A stretch of 64,000 nucleotides of DNA from Plectosphaerella cucumerina (taxonomy: Eukaryota; Ascomycota; Sordariomycetes; Glomerellales; Plectosphaerellaceae). A model generated the notes under the pieces. That model saw only the letters and a list, made by a program, of their open reading frames with translations. It searched no databases and was not told where the DNA came from. The stretch is taken from contig JAGPXD010000001.1 of NCBI GenBank assembly GCA_020746995.1, positions 558,001-622,000 of the forward strand. The letters run 5' to 3'. Numbering within the stretch: the stretch's first letter is position 1; each line of letters opens with the position of its first letter. The position numbers were made by a program, and so were the translations under genes. Below, one piece after another: positions 45,048 to 55,811 of this stretch.

Positions 45048-46455
45048 ATGGCAAACTACCAGGACCTGAGGATCTCCATCATTGGGGCGGGTTCGTCAAC
45101 ACTCCAGGCCAAGTCGTTATGAGCATTGCTGACATGTGGGTGCAGGAATGGGAGGTCTTGCAGCTGCACTTGCTTTTGCGAAGAAAGGCTTCAAGAATGT
45201 CGATGTCTACGAGAACGCGCCCGCTCTGGGCTTCGTCGGCGCCGGCATCCAAATCGCCCCAAATCTCATCCGCGTTCTGGATCGGCTGGGCATCTGGCAA
45301 GATTCAGCCATGGCCAAGGAGGCAACGAACGTGGGCGAAGTCTTGGTCTACGATGGTCCGTCTAATCGAGAGCTGGCGCGAGTACCCATGACAGACATTG
45401 GCCACAAGTATCGCTACGCACATCATGCAGGCCACCGCGCATCACTGGCTGGCGGAATCTTCGATGCGGCCAAAGCAGAACCGAATGTGAAATTTCACTT
45501 TGGACAGACTTTGGAAGATATTACATCGTTCGGTCCCGGTCATGTTCAGTTCACCATCAGGGACGAGGCTGGCGCCAAGCGCACTGTCGAAACAGATGTC
45601 CTCATCGGGGCGGACGGTATCAAGTCAGCGGTCCGCGACTCGATGTTGAAAGGTCTTGGCTTCTCAGCAGAGGTGGAAGAAACAGGGACGTCGGCCTACC
45701 GCATCCTAATCGAGCGGGACCGCATGGTCTCCGACCCAGAACTCCGCGAGCTCATCGAAAGCAATACAGTGAGGCGCTGGATAGGCGCACACAGACACAT
45801 CATCGCCTACCCGATTCACAATCATTCCATCTACAACATCGCCACAGCACAGCCGGACGTCAACTTCGCCGGCCCTGCAAACTCATCATGGACCACAAAG
45901 GGAGACAAGCAGGCGATGAAGGCTGTCTTTGGCAATTTCGGCCCCATCGTTCAGAAGTTGCTCGACTTGGCCCCTGAAGGAGATGTGGTCGAGTGGCGTC
46001 TTCGAAGCCACAAGCCCCTGAAGACATGGACCCGCGGCGCCGTCGCACTGCTTGGTGATGCATGCCACCCGACTCTGCCCCACCTCTCCCAAGGAGCGGC
46101 CATGGCCATTGAGGATGCTGCCTGTCTGGCCGAGGTCCTATCATTGATTCCAGGTGGCAAGGTAAGCTCTGGCGACATCGCAAAGGCATTGAAGGTGTAC
46201 GAGGGTCTGAGGAAGGAGAGGACAACTACACTTGTGGATCTGGCAGCTGCATCAGCTAAAGCTCTTCATGCCGGTGAGGGTGAGGCGAAGGAGCAGCGGG
46301 ATCGCCAGTTTGAGGCTGCGAGAACAAAGGGAGCTCCGCTGCCGGATAAGTGGGCGAGCCCGGAGGTTCAGCAGATGATCTATGGGTATGACTGCATTGA
46401 GGATGCGCGAACCAGATTCAGGGGACTGTTTGATGGTCCCCAGAGCCGTTTGTAA
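45048..46455 (+). CDS. FAD-dependent aromatic monooxygenase (salicylate-hydroxylase-like), PTS1
   Basis: A 43-nt first exon (45048-45090) and 45146-46455 give 450 aa. The intron splits the dinucleotide-binding motif and splicing restores IIGAGMGGLAAALA. The class A flavoprotein motifs follow: VLIGADGIKSAVR (DG motif) and LLGDACHPTLPHLSQGAA (GD motif, about residue 317). These enzymes use NAD(P)H and O2 to hydroxylate or oxidatively decarboxylate hydroxybenzoates; salicylate, hydroxybenzoate or nicotinate-type substrates are all possible. The final three residues are SRL, a PTS1, so a peroxisomal location is predicted, unlike the mitochondrial look of the CoA-transferases in the same block. 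It is convergent with the aldehyde dehydrogenase. Confidence 0.88.
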
Positions 46456-46801
46456 ATAATGGGGTTTTTCATGTTCATAGACGAGATATTCCAAGTTTTT
46501 TGATGGACTTCTACCCAGCTTGACTCCATATTCTAGCAATTAACGAGCCTTTCTTACTAGAGGCCATGACTCTCAGTTGTAGTGTCCTCCCAGCAATAGA
46601 AGGTCAACTTGGTAGAAACCTGGAGTCTCCAGGTCGAGAAGGCATCGTTTCAAGCATTGAAATGCTAACAGAAATCGATTTTGTAGTGAGAGCCAACCAC
46701 CACTGTTCGTAAGGTTCATCATGTCAGGCCGTCACATATACGTTAAGCAATAAGAATGAGATGCAACCACGCCCGGCTATGATCATCTACCTATGCTATA
46801 T
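46456..46801. other. Convergent intergenic region
   Basis: 346 bases between the monooxygenase and aldehyde dehydrogenase stop codons. It is less GC-rich than its flanks and I see no gene in it. Confidence 0.5.
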
Positions 46802-48361
46802 CTAGATCTTCGAACTCACGACGGGGTTCTTGTACAGATGAATCATCTGTGGCTTGAGGAACGCAAATAGTCCATGCTTGCCACCTTCTCCTCCAACACC
46901 AGACTCCTTGTGTCCCGACAGGAAGGCCTGGGGCAGTGGCTTCTCGAAGCTGTTGATCCAGACGGTTCCAGCTTCGATCTGAGCAGCAAGCCTGTGCGCA
47001 CGAACGAGATCGTCTGACCATACGGCACCTCCAAGACCGCTTTCCGTATCGTTGACTCTTGCCATGAGATCCTGCTCGTTGGACCACTTCAGAACCGGGA
47101 CAATGGGCCCTGAAAAGTTAGCCAAAGCAAAATGACCGAATTAATATGGCTTCACTTACCGAAGGCCTCCTTTGTGACAACAACAGAAGAGTCAGGAGGG
47201 TTGTCGATGATGGCCGGGCGGATGATGTAGCTGGAATCATCCGCCTCTTCCAGCCCACCAAGAGCAAACTTGTGGCCATTGCGCACCGAGTCCTCAAAAA
47301 TGTCCCGTACGATCTTGTACTGCATTTCGTTCTGTACCGGACCAAGCATCACCCCCTCTAGAGACGGGGCTCCAACTTTCCATGAACCGACAACCTCGAC
47401 AAGCTTCTTCAAGAAGGCATCGTAGATATCCTCATGAACAAAGAGGCGCTTGCTGGCGACACAAAGCTGACCCGAGTTGAAAAAGGAACCAAGCGCAACC
47501 TGCGGTGCGGCGATGTTGACATCAACATCAGGGCAGATGATGCTGGCGCTGTTGCCGCCGAGCTCGAGGGTGATGTCTTTCAGCTTGCTACTGGCCGAGG
47601 ACATGATCTTCTTTCCCGTTGCGGTGGATCCCGTGAAGCTGATCTTTCGGATGTCGGGGTGTTCGCAGATCATCGGGCCTAGCTCCGGACCACCATTCAG
47701 GGCCTGCAGAACGCCGGCCGGAAAGAGCTTGGCGACGATCTCGGTGAACTTGACGATGCTGTAGGGCGTGAAGGGGGAAGGCTTGATGATGACTGTGTTT
47801 CCCGTGAGAAGCGCCGGGGCGATCTTGCCGACTCCAAGGATCAGGGGAAAGTTCCATGGGCAGATGGCGCCGACGATGCCAATGGGGGCATGGTGCAGCG
47901 TGAGACGGAGCTCTTCGTCGTCTTGCACGATCTGGGGTGTCGGTTCTTCGCAGTCGGCTGTTGGCATCACTTGTCACTACTGGTTCCTTGTTTTCTGGAG
48001 ATTTGGAGAACTTACCATAGAACTCCAAGCACCTAAGAGCGTGCTGGACTTCGAGATCCGCAAACTGGGGCGGCTTCCCACCCTCAGCTGAAATGAGCTT
48101 GGCCATGCCCTGGCCATGCTCCCTGAGAAGTTCCGCAGCCTGTCGAAGGAGGGCCTGCCTCTGCTTCCAGTGCGTCCGAGACCATTTCGGGAAAGCAGAC
48201 TTGGCGGCGGCGACAGCGTCGTCCAGGTCCTTGGCAGACGCGTTTGGAATGTCCCACAGTGGCTTGCGGGTCGACGGGTCAACCCCATGCCCCGCGCTAT
48301 CGCCAGAGCGCAGGGCGCCAGCAACGATGTTGCTGAAGGATGTGAAGTCCACGGAGGTCAT
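46802..48361 (-). CDS. Aldehyde dehydrogenase (aromatic-aldehyde type)
   Basis: Three exons on the minus strand, 48361-48016, 47957-47160 and 47109-46802, give 483 aa. The ALDH fold is complete: PWNFPL, FTGSTATGKKI, the catalytic Glu in TLELGGNSA (about residue 249), the catalytic Cys in NSGQLCVASKR (about 280), and EAFGPIVPV near the C-terminus. It oxidises an aldehyde to its acid with NAD(P)+. Given the neighbouring monooxygenase and ring-cleavage enzymes, an aromatic aldehyde such as salicylaldehyde or vanillin is a fair guess. The protein ends SSKI; SKI is a weak PTS1 variant, so peroxisomal import is possible. CCGAGG lies about 67 bases upstream of the ATG. Confidence 0.9.
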
Positions 48362-48427
48362 TGTGGCAGGGCTAGGAGATTGTTGTGAAGTGCGGCTAGA
48401 ATCAGTGTCCGGCGCGAAGTGTGTTTG

Positions 48428-48433
48428 TCCGAG
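48428..48433 (-). promoter_or_regulatory. CCTCGG (Far-type) box
   Basis: CCGAGG on the plus strand, about 67 bases before the aldehyde dehydrogenase ATG. Function inferred. Confidence 0.35.
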
Positions 48434-49241
48434 GTGGGTGAGGTCAATGAAGCGTGGGCTCCCACTTGTGAGCGATGTGACGGGACTAGATCGATCTATG
48501 GGCGGCTTCAAGTCCGTCCGTTATCTCCCCACATGGGGTTTCAGGCTACTTGTACAGCGGACGCACACCAAACGCCGTCCAGTGAATGGACAGGTGATGA
48601 CCAGGGCGCGTCTTGCCGAGCTGCCCCACGCTCGGCCACGGTCACCCGGGGGGACACCCCGGATGGTTTCTCTTTAGCCGTGGTAGACTCTGGGGTAGGA
48701 TTCTGGGGGTGGAGCTTGTCCAGAAGCAGGCGACTCCGTGTTGTACCGTAGATACCGACGAGTCCCCTGCTTCGGCAACAAGCATGGACTTTGCCACCGT
48801 CAGCAATGCTACCCCGGCATTCTGGGCAGATGGCGATGGGCGTGTCGTCGATTGATGACCATGCCAACCTCCTGGAGATATGTGCTATCAACCTACATGT
48901 CGCTATCGTCTATTTAGCAATAGAGCTTACCAGATAGGCTCAAGGCGTCAACGGAGAACCTGTAGTCGGATGAAACGTGTTTCTTCAAGCGCCTACCCCT
49001 CAGCTCCCTCGCTCGACAATCTTTCAGCTCTTTCTCCCTGCCTACCGTGAGACAACATCTGCCGTCTGGACCGCCAGCTCGTGCTTGGCGCTAACCCTAC
49101 CCCAGACTCGTGCGGCTTCCCCCCATTCCCACTCGGGGCCTGGTCCTCCTGGGGGCCGGCCAGAAGACGCGGAATAGGCGGGTGGTCAAGGGTCCAAATG
49201 TCCCACCACCCTTGGCAAGGGCCCCACCTCCCCCAGGGTGC

Positions 49242-49247
49242 CCTCGG
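49242..49247 (+). promoter_or_regulatory. CCTCGG (Far-type) box
   Basis: Perfect hexamer on the transporter side of the same divergent region. Function inferred. Confidence 0.35.
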
Positions 49248-49527
49248 AGTGTGGCATAGCCCGGCAGTTGGCGTTGTGCGCCAGCATGCGGGCTGAGAGG
49301 CTGGACTTTGTCCCGGGGGCCGTTCACTGGGACAGCGTCGAAACCCGCTACTGCCGGCGAGCGCAGTGACAGTGCAAGCACTCGGTTGCACTAATATTAA
49401 ACCGGCGCGGTCTCTCGCTGGAAAGGTGAGAGAGGAAGAGAACCCGTGTCAACTGCCGCAGCAAACATCCGACCATCACAATCTGCCATCTCCAGTTGCC
49501 TTACACATCATCAAATCATCGTCAACG

Positions 49528-51456
49528 ATGACCCACGACTATGAGAACAAACAGCTCCGTGCAGAGCATGCACGCTCCAAGGTCCAGTTTGAAGATGACA
49601 CTCATCGCGCAGCCATCGAGGACAACCCCGAAGTGGCGACAGTGAGCTTCAGGACATGGGCTGCCATCATCGTGCGTACCCCTTTTCTGATCAGGACTCT
49701 GATATGTGATGATCTGACATGATTGGGTGAGCACAGTGCCTCTCCGCGTCTTTCGGACCAGGCGTTGCTCTCGGCTTCACCTGCATCGCCTCGATTGTTG
49801 TCCAGGTCTCTCGAGATCTCGGAGATGATGCAGACTTTGCCTGGGTCGTCGGAGCATGGTCTCTGGCGACAGCATGCTCCTTCTCGCTTGCGGGCCCCCT
49901 GAGTGATGTGTTCGGCCGCAGAAATCTTATCCTAGGCGGCCAAGCCGTTGTCCTGGTTGGTTGCATCGTTGGAGGAACGGCACAGAGCGTCGCGAGCCTG
50001 ATCGCGGCGGAGACCGTCATCGGCCTTGGAACCGGCTTCGTTTTCGTCTCATACGCCGGCGTTCCCGAGATGCTGCCCAACAAGTGGAGGTCCGTCGGAG
50101 TCGGCATCCTAGAGGGTGGTATCATGGTCCCTTGGTGAGTCGAGCATCCTACTTTGACCCAGCCAAAAGTCATTCTAACAGGTCATGCACAGGGGAACCG
50201 TCGCCGTACTCCTCTCAAACGTCTTGTACGAGTTCGCCTCGTGGCGCTGGCTCTATTACATTGGAATCATTGTTGAGGCCCTAGCCCTGGCTGGCACTTT
50301 CTATTTCTACCGGCCAACCTCGCGACCCCGCGGAGATTTCGACAAGACTCGATGGCAGCAGTTCAAGGAGGTTGACTGGATTGGCCTCACTCTGTTCACT
50401 CTTGGCCTCGCCACATGCCTCGTCGGTCTCACTTGGGGAGGTTCCCCGGCCTATCCATGGGATAGCGCAGGCACTCTGGCGCCCATCCTGCTCGGTGCAG
50501 CCGTCGTGGCCGGCGCCATCGTCTACGATTTCTACGTCGCCAAGAACCCCATCTTCCCGATCGAGCTCTTCAAGATGTGGCGCGGCTACCTCGCCATCGG
50601 CGTCGGCCTCATCATCTCGGGCATGAACTTCCACGCCATGGCCGCGCTGATTCCCCAGGGAACCATGTTTATGTTCACCACCGACGCCGTGGAGATTGGA
50701 CTCCTCTGTCTCCCGCTCAACGTCATCTCTCTCATCGTCGGCACTGGTATTCCCGTGCTCGCACACAAGATCGGGCACATCAAGTGGCTGTTCGTCCTCG
50801 GCATGGCTCTCCAGGCTATCTTCCTCGGTGCCAGCGCCGCCACGACCAACCCCAACAACAAGTGGGCGTGGGCCTTTGTTCCTGGCATTGGCGTTCCCAT
50901 GTTCCTCATGGTCACGATTCTGGGCTATGCCATCGCCAGTTTGCACGTACCCTACACCCATCTCGGCGTGGCCATGGGTCTTCTCGGCACGTTCCGATCA
51001 GCGGGCGGTGCCGTCGGAAATGCGATCTTCAACACAGTCTTCCAGGACAAGTTCCGTACCTTCTCTGCCGAGGAGATTCCCAGGGCTGCCATCGCTGCCG
51101 GCCTGAACCCTGCGGACCTTGGGGCCATCATCCCTGGCTCCATCGTCTTCAACCTGGGCGTCCCCAATGCTCTGGACGGAATTGAAGGCATGACGCCCGC
51201 CATCGCACAGTCTCTCCGCGAGGCCGTCCGACTTGCCTATGGACGTGCCTTCCAGTTTGTCTTCTACATCACCATCCCTTTCGGCGTGTTGGCAGTCATT
51301 GCTTCTTTCTGGGTCGAGGATCCTACCCCTTACATGACGAACCACGTCCAGTCGTCCATGGACGCTCCGCTTGGAGCGGATGTGAGTTCCAAGGCTGGAT
51401 CTGAGCAGGGTGTTGAGCATCTCGAGAGCTCACCTGAGGCCAAGACTATTGGCTAG
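49528..51456 (+). CDS. MFS transporter, TRI12-type
   Basis: Exons 49528-49671, 49737-50134 and 50193-51456 give 601 aa. A charged 45-residue N-terminus precedes about 14 hydrophobic helices. The loop motif GPLSDVFGRRN between helices 2 and 3 is the standard MFS signature. The overall pattern (PEMLPNKWRSVGVGILEG, LTWGGSPAYPWDS, YAIASLHVPYTHLG) is that of the fungal TRI12 family, first described as a trichothecene efflux pump. Many fungi use such transporters for siderophores, aromatic acids or xenobiotics. Its position at the end of the aromatic block, divergent from the aldehyde dehydrogenase, suggests uptake or export of a pathway substrate; the direction cannot be read from the sequence. 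Confidence 0.9.
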
Positions 51457-52090
51457 AGCAATCTCTTGCACGAAGGATTCGGGGACATGGGGCGGAATTG
51501 AGCGGATGTTAGTTTGACAAGTCTTTTCTTCTGCGGAGGATGCGATGGCATCTTGCTGTTGAAGTCTTTGTAGTTGCACGGGTGTAATGAAGCAAGTATC
51601 CGGCAACATCTGTCCTAATCTTAGCTCTGACTTCATGTAAGGAGCAGAGTCAGTGTATTCACCCCCGATTTATGGGCAATTGGCGGGATGGTGACAACAA
51701 TTGCGTTTCCAGCGTCATCTCTATGTTTCTTGGGTGGATTTTCACCACTCGCTTACCATCAGATGAACGGCAACACGCATGTACTCATAAGGAGCTATCT
51801 AGCTATCGACAAGCCAGCATCTAGTCAACGAAGAACCTGATTGTGTTTTAGGTACATGCATCCCGTGGCTGTTTCATGGCTTGTGCCTTGTTTTCTCTGC
51901 GGACATGGGCGTCGTATCATCATGTGAAACAAGCCCTCCGCCACATCACAGCCTTTTTAGGTTCGTCTCGTGGCGTCTGTCAAGAGATCTTTTTAACATG
52001 CTCAGCATTTCCTCAACAAGTGGCAACTTGATCCCCATCCTTGCTTTTCTTCGATCCCATTTACCCAAATCGCCGCAAAATCGAACAAAC
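51457..52090. other. Intergenic region, no gene seen
   Basis: 634 bases. An in-frame extension upstream of the next gene's chosen ATG exists, but it lacks a signal peptide, so I place this stretch outside the gene. Confidence 0.5.
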
Positions 52091-52832
52091 ATGCGGACTT
52101 CTTACGTCGCAGCAGGCATACAAGTCGGCCTGGCTGTCGCCTCACAAGTCGCCGCAGCCCTCCAACTTCCCGACGTCCAGAGTTCGCTTCCTGATGGCTA
52201 CAGCCAGGTCCCGCTCGAGTGGGAACTACAGTCCCACGTTGGTGGCCAAACCTTTCTCTTGAACGGCACCGTTCAAGATGTTCACAAAGAACTCGAGAAA
52301 CGCAATCCAAACTTCCGAGTCGACTTCGGTCTTGAAGACCCAGTCGACAATGTTACTATTGCCGGTCTCCACCCAGGACATGGACCACTTGAGCGTCGTA
52401 TCCCCAGCGAGTGCGCCGGCCACTGGCAGAAAGTCGACTGCGATATTCCCAAGCTCACATGTCAAATCGACGAAATCTACGAGGGGATTAACCACCTCAA
52501 AAAGGCCATAGGGTCGCCGAGACTACCGCCTGGGCCCAAGATTTGCTCTGTCGTCAGCTGCATTTCCTACTCTGCCATTCTATTTTGCAGTGATCACGAC
52601 ATGTACTTCAATGCACCCTTTTACGATGCTGCCGTCGGCGCCGAGGTAACGTCAATCAGGCGGGACATGCCCAAGACATGTCACTGACTCCGTTCATGCT
52701 GACCAACATCTACAGTGTATCATCAAAGAATGCGACCGGGGCGACTACTTGATCAAAGGCCAGGCCTGGGCTGCTGGATCCGAGGGCAAATGGAGTGTCA
52801 TGGTTCGCAGACCCGACAAGAAATGCCCCTAG
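52091..52832 (+). CDS. Small secreted cysteine-rich protein, effector candidate
   Basis: Exons 52091-52645 and 52716-52832 give 223 aa. The ATG at 52091 starts a signal peptide (about 23 aa); an upstream in-frame ATG would hide it. A propeptide-like region with an Arg-Arg site (LERRIPSECAG) precedes the Cys-rich domain. That domain has PPGPKICSVVSCISYSAIL, then FCSDHD, and ends KWSVMVRRPDKKC. This spacing matches a widespread family of small secreted fungal proteins whose usual consensus is near GRVSCSYNSAIWWCND. The function of that family is not established and effector activity is only a guess. Eight or nine cysteines in the mature part suggest a disulphide-bonded extracellular protein. 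It is followed by a protease and a laccase, both secreted. Confidence 0.78.
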
Positions 52833-53269
52833 TCGGGTGCACTCAATGCTCAAAGCTCGAGAAGCATGGCAGGCATGGCAGAGGAAATGGAGACGCTCGG
52901 TTGTCGGAAGATGGTCGATGGCTTATCAAAGCCTGTCGTGTTTGACGGCTGAGAGAGTCGCGGCTCAGACTCTGTCGTCACTGGCAAAGACCGAGTCCGA
53001 GGGAGATGTGATCGCCATCATGTCCGATCACAATGCCACCAGGCTAGATTAAGGCTTCTCCGGCAGTCGCATGGGTTGCCAAGAAGCCCATCTGACTCGG
53101 GCTTCTGACCGAGATTGGCAGGTGGCATTGGCATCACAACGGATACGAATCATGGTGGGGATCTGTATACGAGATAATCTTGTCAACTGGCTTCACTTAA
53201 TTGATTTAAATCTGAAGGATTCCAGTAGAAAAATAAGCTTCCGACCATCCATCCATCCACTCTGACGCA
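52833..53269. other. Intergenic region
   Basis: 437 bases between the small secreted protein and the metalloprotease. No gene or repeat recognised. Confidence 0.5.
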
Positions 53270-54164
53270 ATGAAGTCGTTCGAAGTCCTCGCCGTGCTTT
53301 CGGCATTCGCAACGGCCGCCTCGGCCCGTGCCACCTGTGTCGCCGATGAGCCGTCGGCGGAGATCCTTTCCGTCATTGACGGCCTCAGGGCCAAGGAGCG
53401 CCACGTTATCTCGGCGCGGCAGGCGGGCAACCTGACGGTCCCCGTCTACCTGCACGCAGTCGTTGCGCCCGGACAGGAAACCCGCATCCCGGAGGAACAG
53501 CTCGACCTGCAGTTCGCTACTCTCGCCGAAGACTTTGCGCCGAGCGGCATCCACCTCACACACGCCGGATCGACCAGAACCGTCGACGCGGCCTTGGCAC
53601 AAGGACCGTTTGGCAACGGCGACAACTTCCAGGACTTCCTCCGGACGCAGAGGCAGGGTGACTACGGCACGCTGAACATCTACTTCTACACCAACATGGA
53701 CCCGGGCATCAGCGGCTACTGCAGACTCCCTGTGTGGGGTGGTCAGGAGGAGCCGTGGATCTGGGATGATGGATGCCACATTCTTGCGGCCACCTTGCCC
53801 GGCGAGGGCGAGGCCCTGGGCAAGACGACGACGCACGAGGCCGGACATTGGTTTGGTCTTCTGCACACGTTCCACGGCAACTCTTGCAACCCCTTCGCCG
53901 GGGACATGGTGGACGACACTCCCCAGGAGAGCACGTCCAGCACGGGCTGCCAGATTGGCAAGGACAGCTGCCCGGATATGCCTGGGCTGGATCCGATCCA
54001 CAACTACATGGACTACTCGGCTGACAGCTGGTGAGTTGAGTCATAAGACGCAGAGGAAAACGAGGTGCTGACATGATGATAGCGTGACGGAGTTCACCCC
54101 GGGCCAGGCTGTGCGCATGCACGACATGTACAACTCTCTTCGCACCAACTTTCCCAGCAAGTAG
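53270..54164 (+). CDS. Extracellular M43-type zinc metalloprotease
   Basis: Exons 53270-54030 and 54083-54164 give 280 aa. An 18-20 residue signal peptide is followed by a short pro-region and the metzincin catalytic domain. The zinc motif HEAGHWFGLLH lies near residue 190 and the Met-turn is in NYMDYSADSC. This is the cytophagalysin/pappalysin group, in the fungal MEP1-like size range. It should cleave proteins outside the cell; MEP1-type enzymes of several fungal pathogens act on host or surface proteins, but this one's substrate is unknown. Cysteines flanking the active site (CRLPVW, DDGCHIL, GNSCNPF, TGCQIG, DSCPDM) suit a secreted, disulphide-bonded enzyme. Confidence 0.92.
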
Positions 54165-55811
54165 AAAGCCATGGAATGGAGTCATCATGTACATTACGGG
54201 ACGACACACAAGACGGTGCCGTAATGTGTAAAAAGGGGGCTGATGCCTGACTCTCTCGCGGAACTGCTTTGCTTTGTGTGAGCTTGTCAGGGCTGAGAGG
54301 TCCCAGGTCAGCATCCTAAGGGCCCGGTTGACCTACCGTTCAGTTCGGCTCTCGACCCGGTCCTCGGCAGCATGCTTTCCAGAAAGCTGACTTCGAGTCC
54401 CACTTCTCCAGGTGGTTATCACGAGGTGCCGCTAGCTCAAGCGGAGAGTACATTCGCCGGAAGCCAGCAACTCGCCATTCCATGTGCATGCCGCTATCAT
54501 CACCTAAAGATAGGAGGATCAGGCAGCAAACCTTCCTGTGGCTTGGACTGGAGCGAAAGCTGTCTTGCCGTCTCACCCGGATGGGAGATGCTGACCACAA
54601 CGCCAGTCGTTGAAAGCCGTAAATCCAACAATCACGAGTTTCAGGTCATCATACCGCACCTGCGGGGCTTATCCGAGTTATTCAGCGTGCTGCAGCGTCG
54701 TGGGTGTTCTCCCTCGCCCTCTTTTCGCAGCATGGCCCCATCCGCCCACACGGTCGGATCAGTGATCGTCGTCGACGACGGGCCAGGGGAGCCACACACC
54801 TCGGGGATTTCTTAAAAATAGGGGGCGGCCGCTACCATACGAAGCAGCATGCCGGGAATGATCTGCATTCGCTAGGCCCTAGCCGACCACCACAGCATCA
54901 CGTTGGACCCCATCTTGGCGCTCAACCGCCATTCCTTTGTTATCTGACCACGGATGAGGCCCGCGAAAGGGGTCGAGTGCAGTCGAGGCTAAGCTATGTG
55001 CGGCTGCTAGCCTTTCAGCTCAGGCACCCCGTTGTTCGTGTTGGCCCCATGGGCGACGGGGCCGCCCTCGTATTTGGCGCCAGTCGCCCGCTTGCCGCGA
55101 CTCGGGCGTGTGTCTTCGGGTCAGATGTGCCGGGATGGCGTCTTCTGCCCTGCCGCCCGCGTCCTTGAATGGAGAAGGAAGACGAGCGATGGATCAGCGC
55201 CTGCGGTAGTTGTCTGACTTGGCTGCAGGGAGAATCCCGTGTCGGCCACGTCAGATCTCTCACCGACACACTCGTTGATCTTGTTTGATAATGGGTCGAT
55301 GTTGATTCGCCTTATTGCTCCGAGTCAGATCGACATCATGTCAGCGTGCCGGCTTTCTGCCGAATAGCTTCACTGCCGGAGCGGCCGCCGCTTCGCTGAC
55401 AGGTGGTCAGCATCAGCAGAAGCAAAGCCAGAGGCAAAAGCGCCGAACGGTCAGGTGGCGCTTCCGAGGCCGGGTCATTCACCTGCAGTCCGGTGTGCCG
55501 GAATCAGCTGGCACGGCACTCGCTAGCTTTCGGCCGGCACCGTTGAGCCGCAGAAGTCCAAGCGGCGCCGCCGTAGCCTCACCATTTTACCGCTCAGATG
55601 CCGTTGTAGGTGCGCTCGCAATCGGTAGCCATCCCTGGGTAGACTTCAGTGTCGAGATACTGCCCGCGTGAGACCCCTTTTCAACCAAATCGGTCGAGAC
55701 TGACCTGAACTTTATAAAACCCCAGTATGCTTCTTCCTCATCTAGGCCTCTCCCTCATGACTTCCATTCTTTACAACCCACCTCCCACATTCGCTTCCGT
55801 ACCTTGATAAG
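54165..55811. other. Intergenic region, no gene seen
   Basis: About 1.65 kb between the protease and the laccase. Frames of up to 154 residues have no domain and no credible exon structure. TATAAA at 55713-55718 lies 94 bases before the laccase ATG. Confidence 0.55.
55713..55718 (+). promoter_or_regulatory. TATA box of the laccase gene
   Basis: TATAAA 94 bases before the start codon, with a C/T-rich leader after it. Confidence 0.5.

Larger units (their letters stand above)
48362..49527. promoter_or_regulatory. Divergent promoter, aldehyde dehydrogenase / MFS transporter
   Basis: 1166 bases between the start codons. CCGAGG at 48428-48433 lies close to the dehydrogenase start. CCTCGG at 49242-49247 lies about 280 bases before the transporter start. 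Small frames here have no domain. No TATA box is obvious. Confidence 0.45.

Noticed and set aside
8335..51456. A trichothecene cluster suggested by TRI14-like and TRI12-like genes
   Set aside because: They are 40 kb apart, no other TRI gene is present, and both families are common outside such clusters.
51881..52090. Upstream in-frame start for the small Cys-rich protein
   Set aside because: Starting at 51881 would bury the clear signal peptide that begins at 52091.
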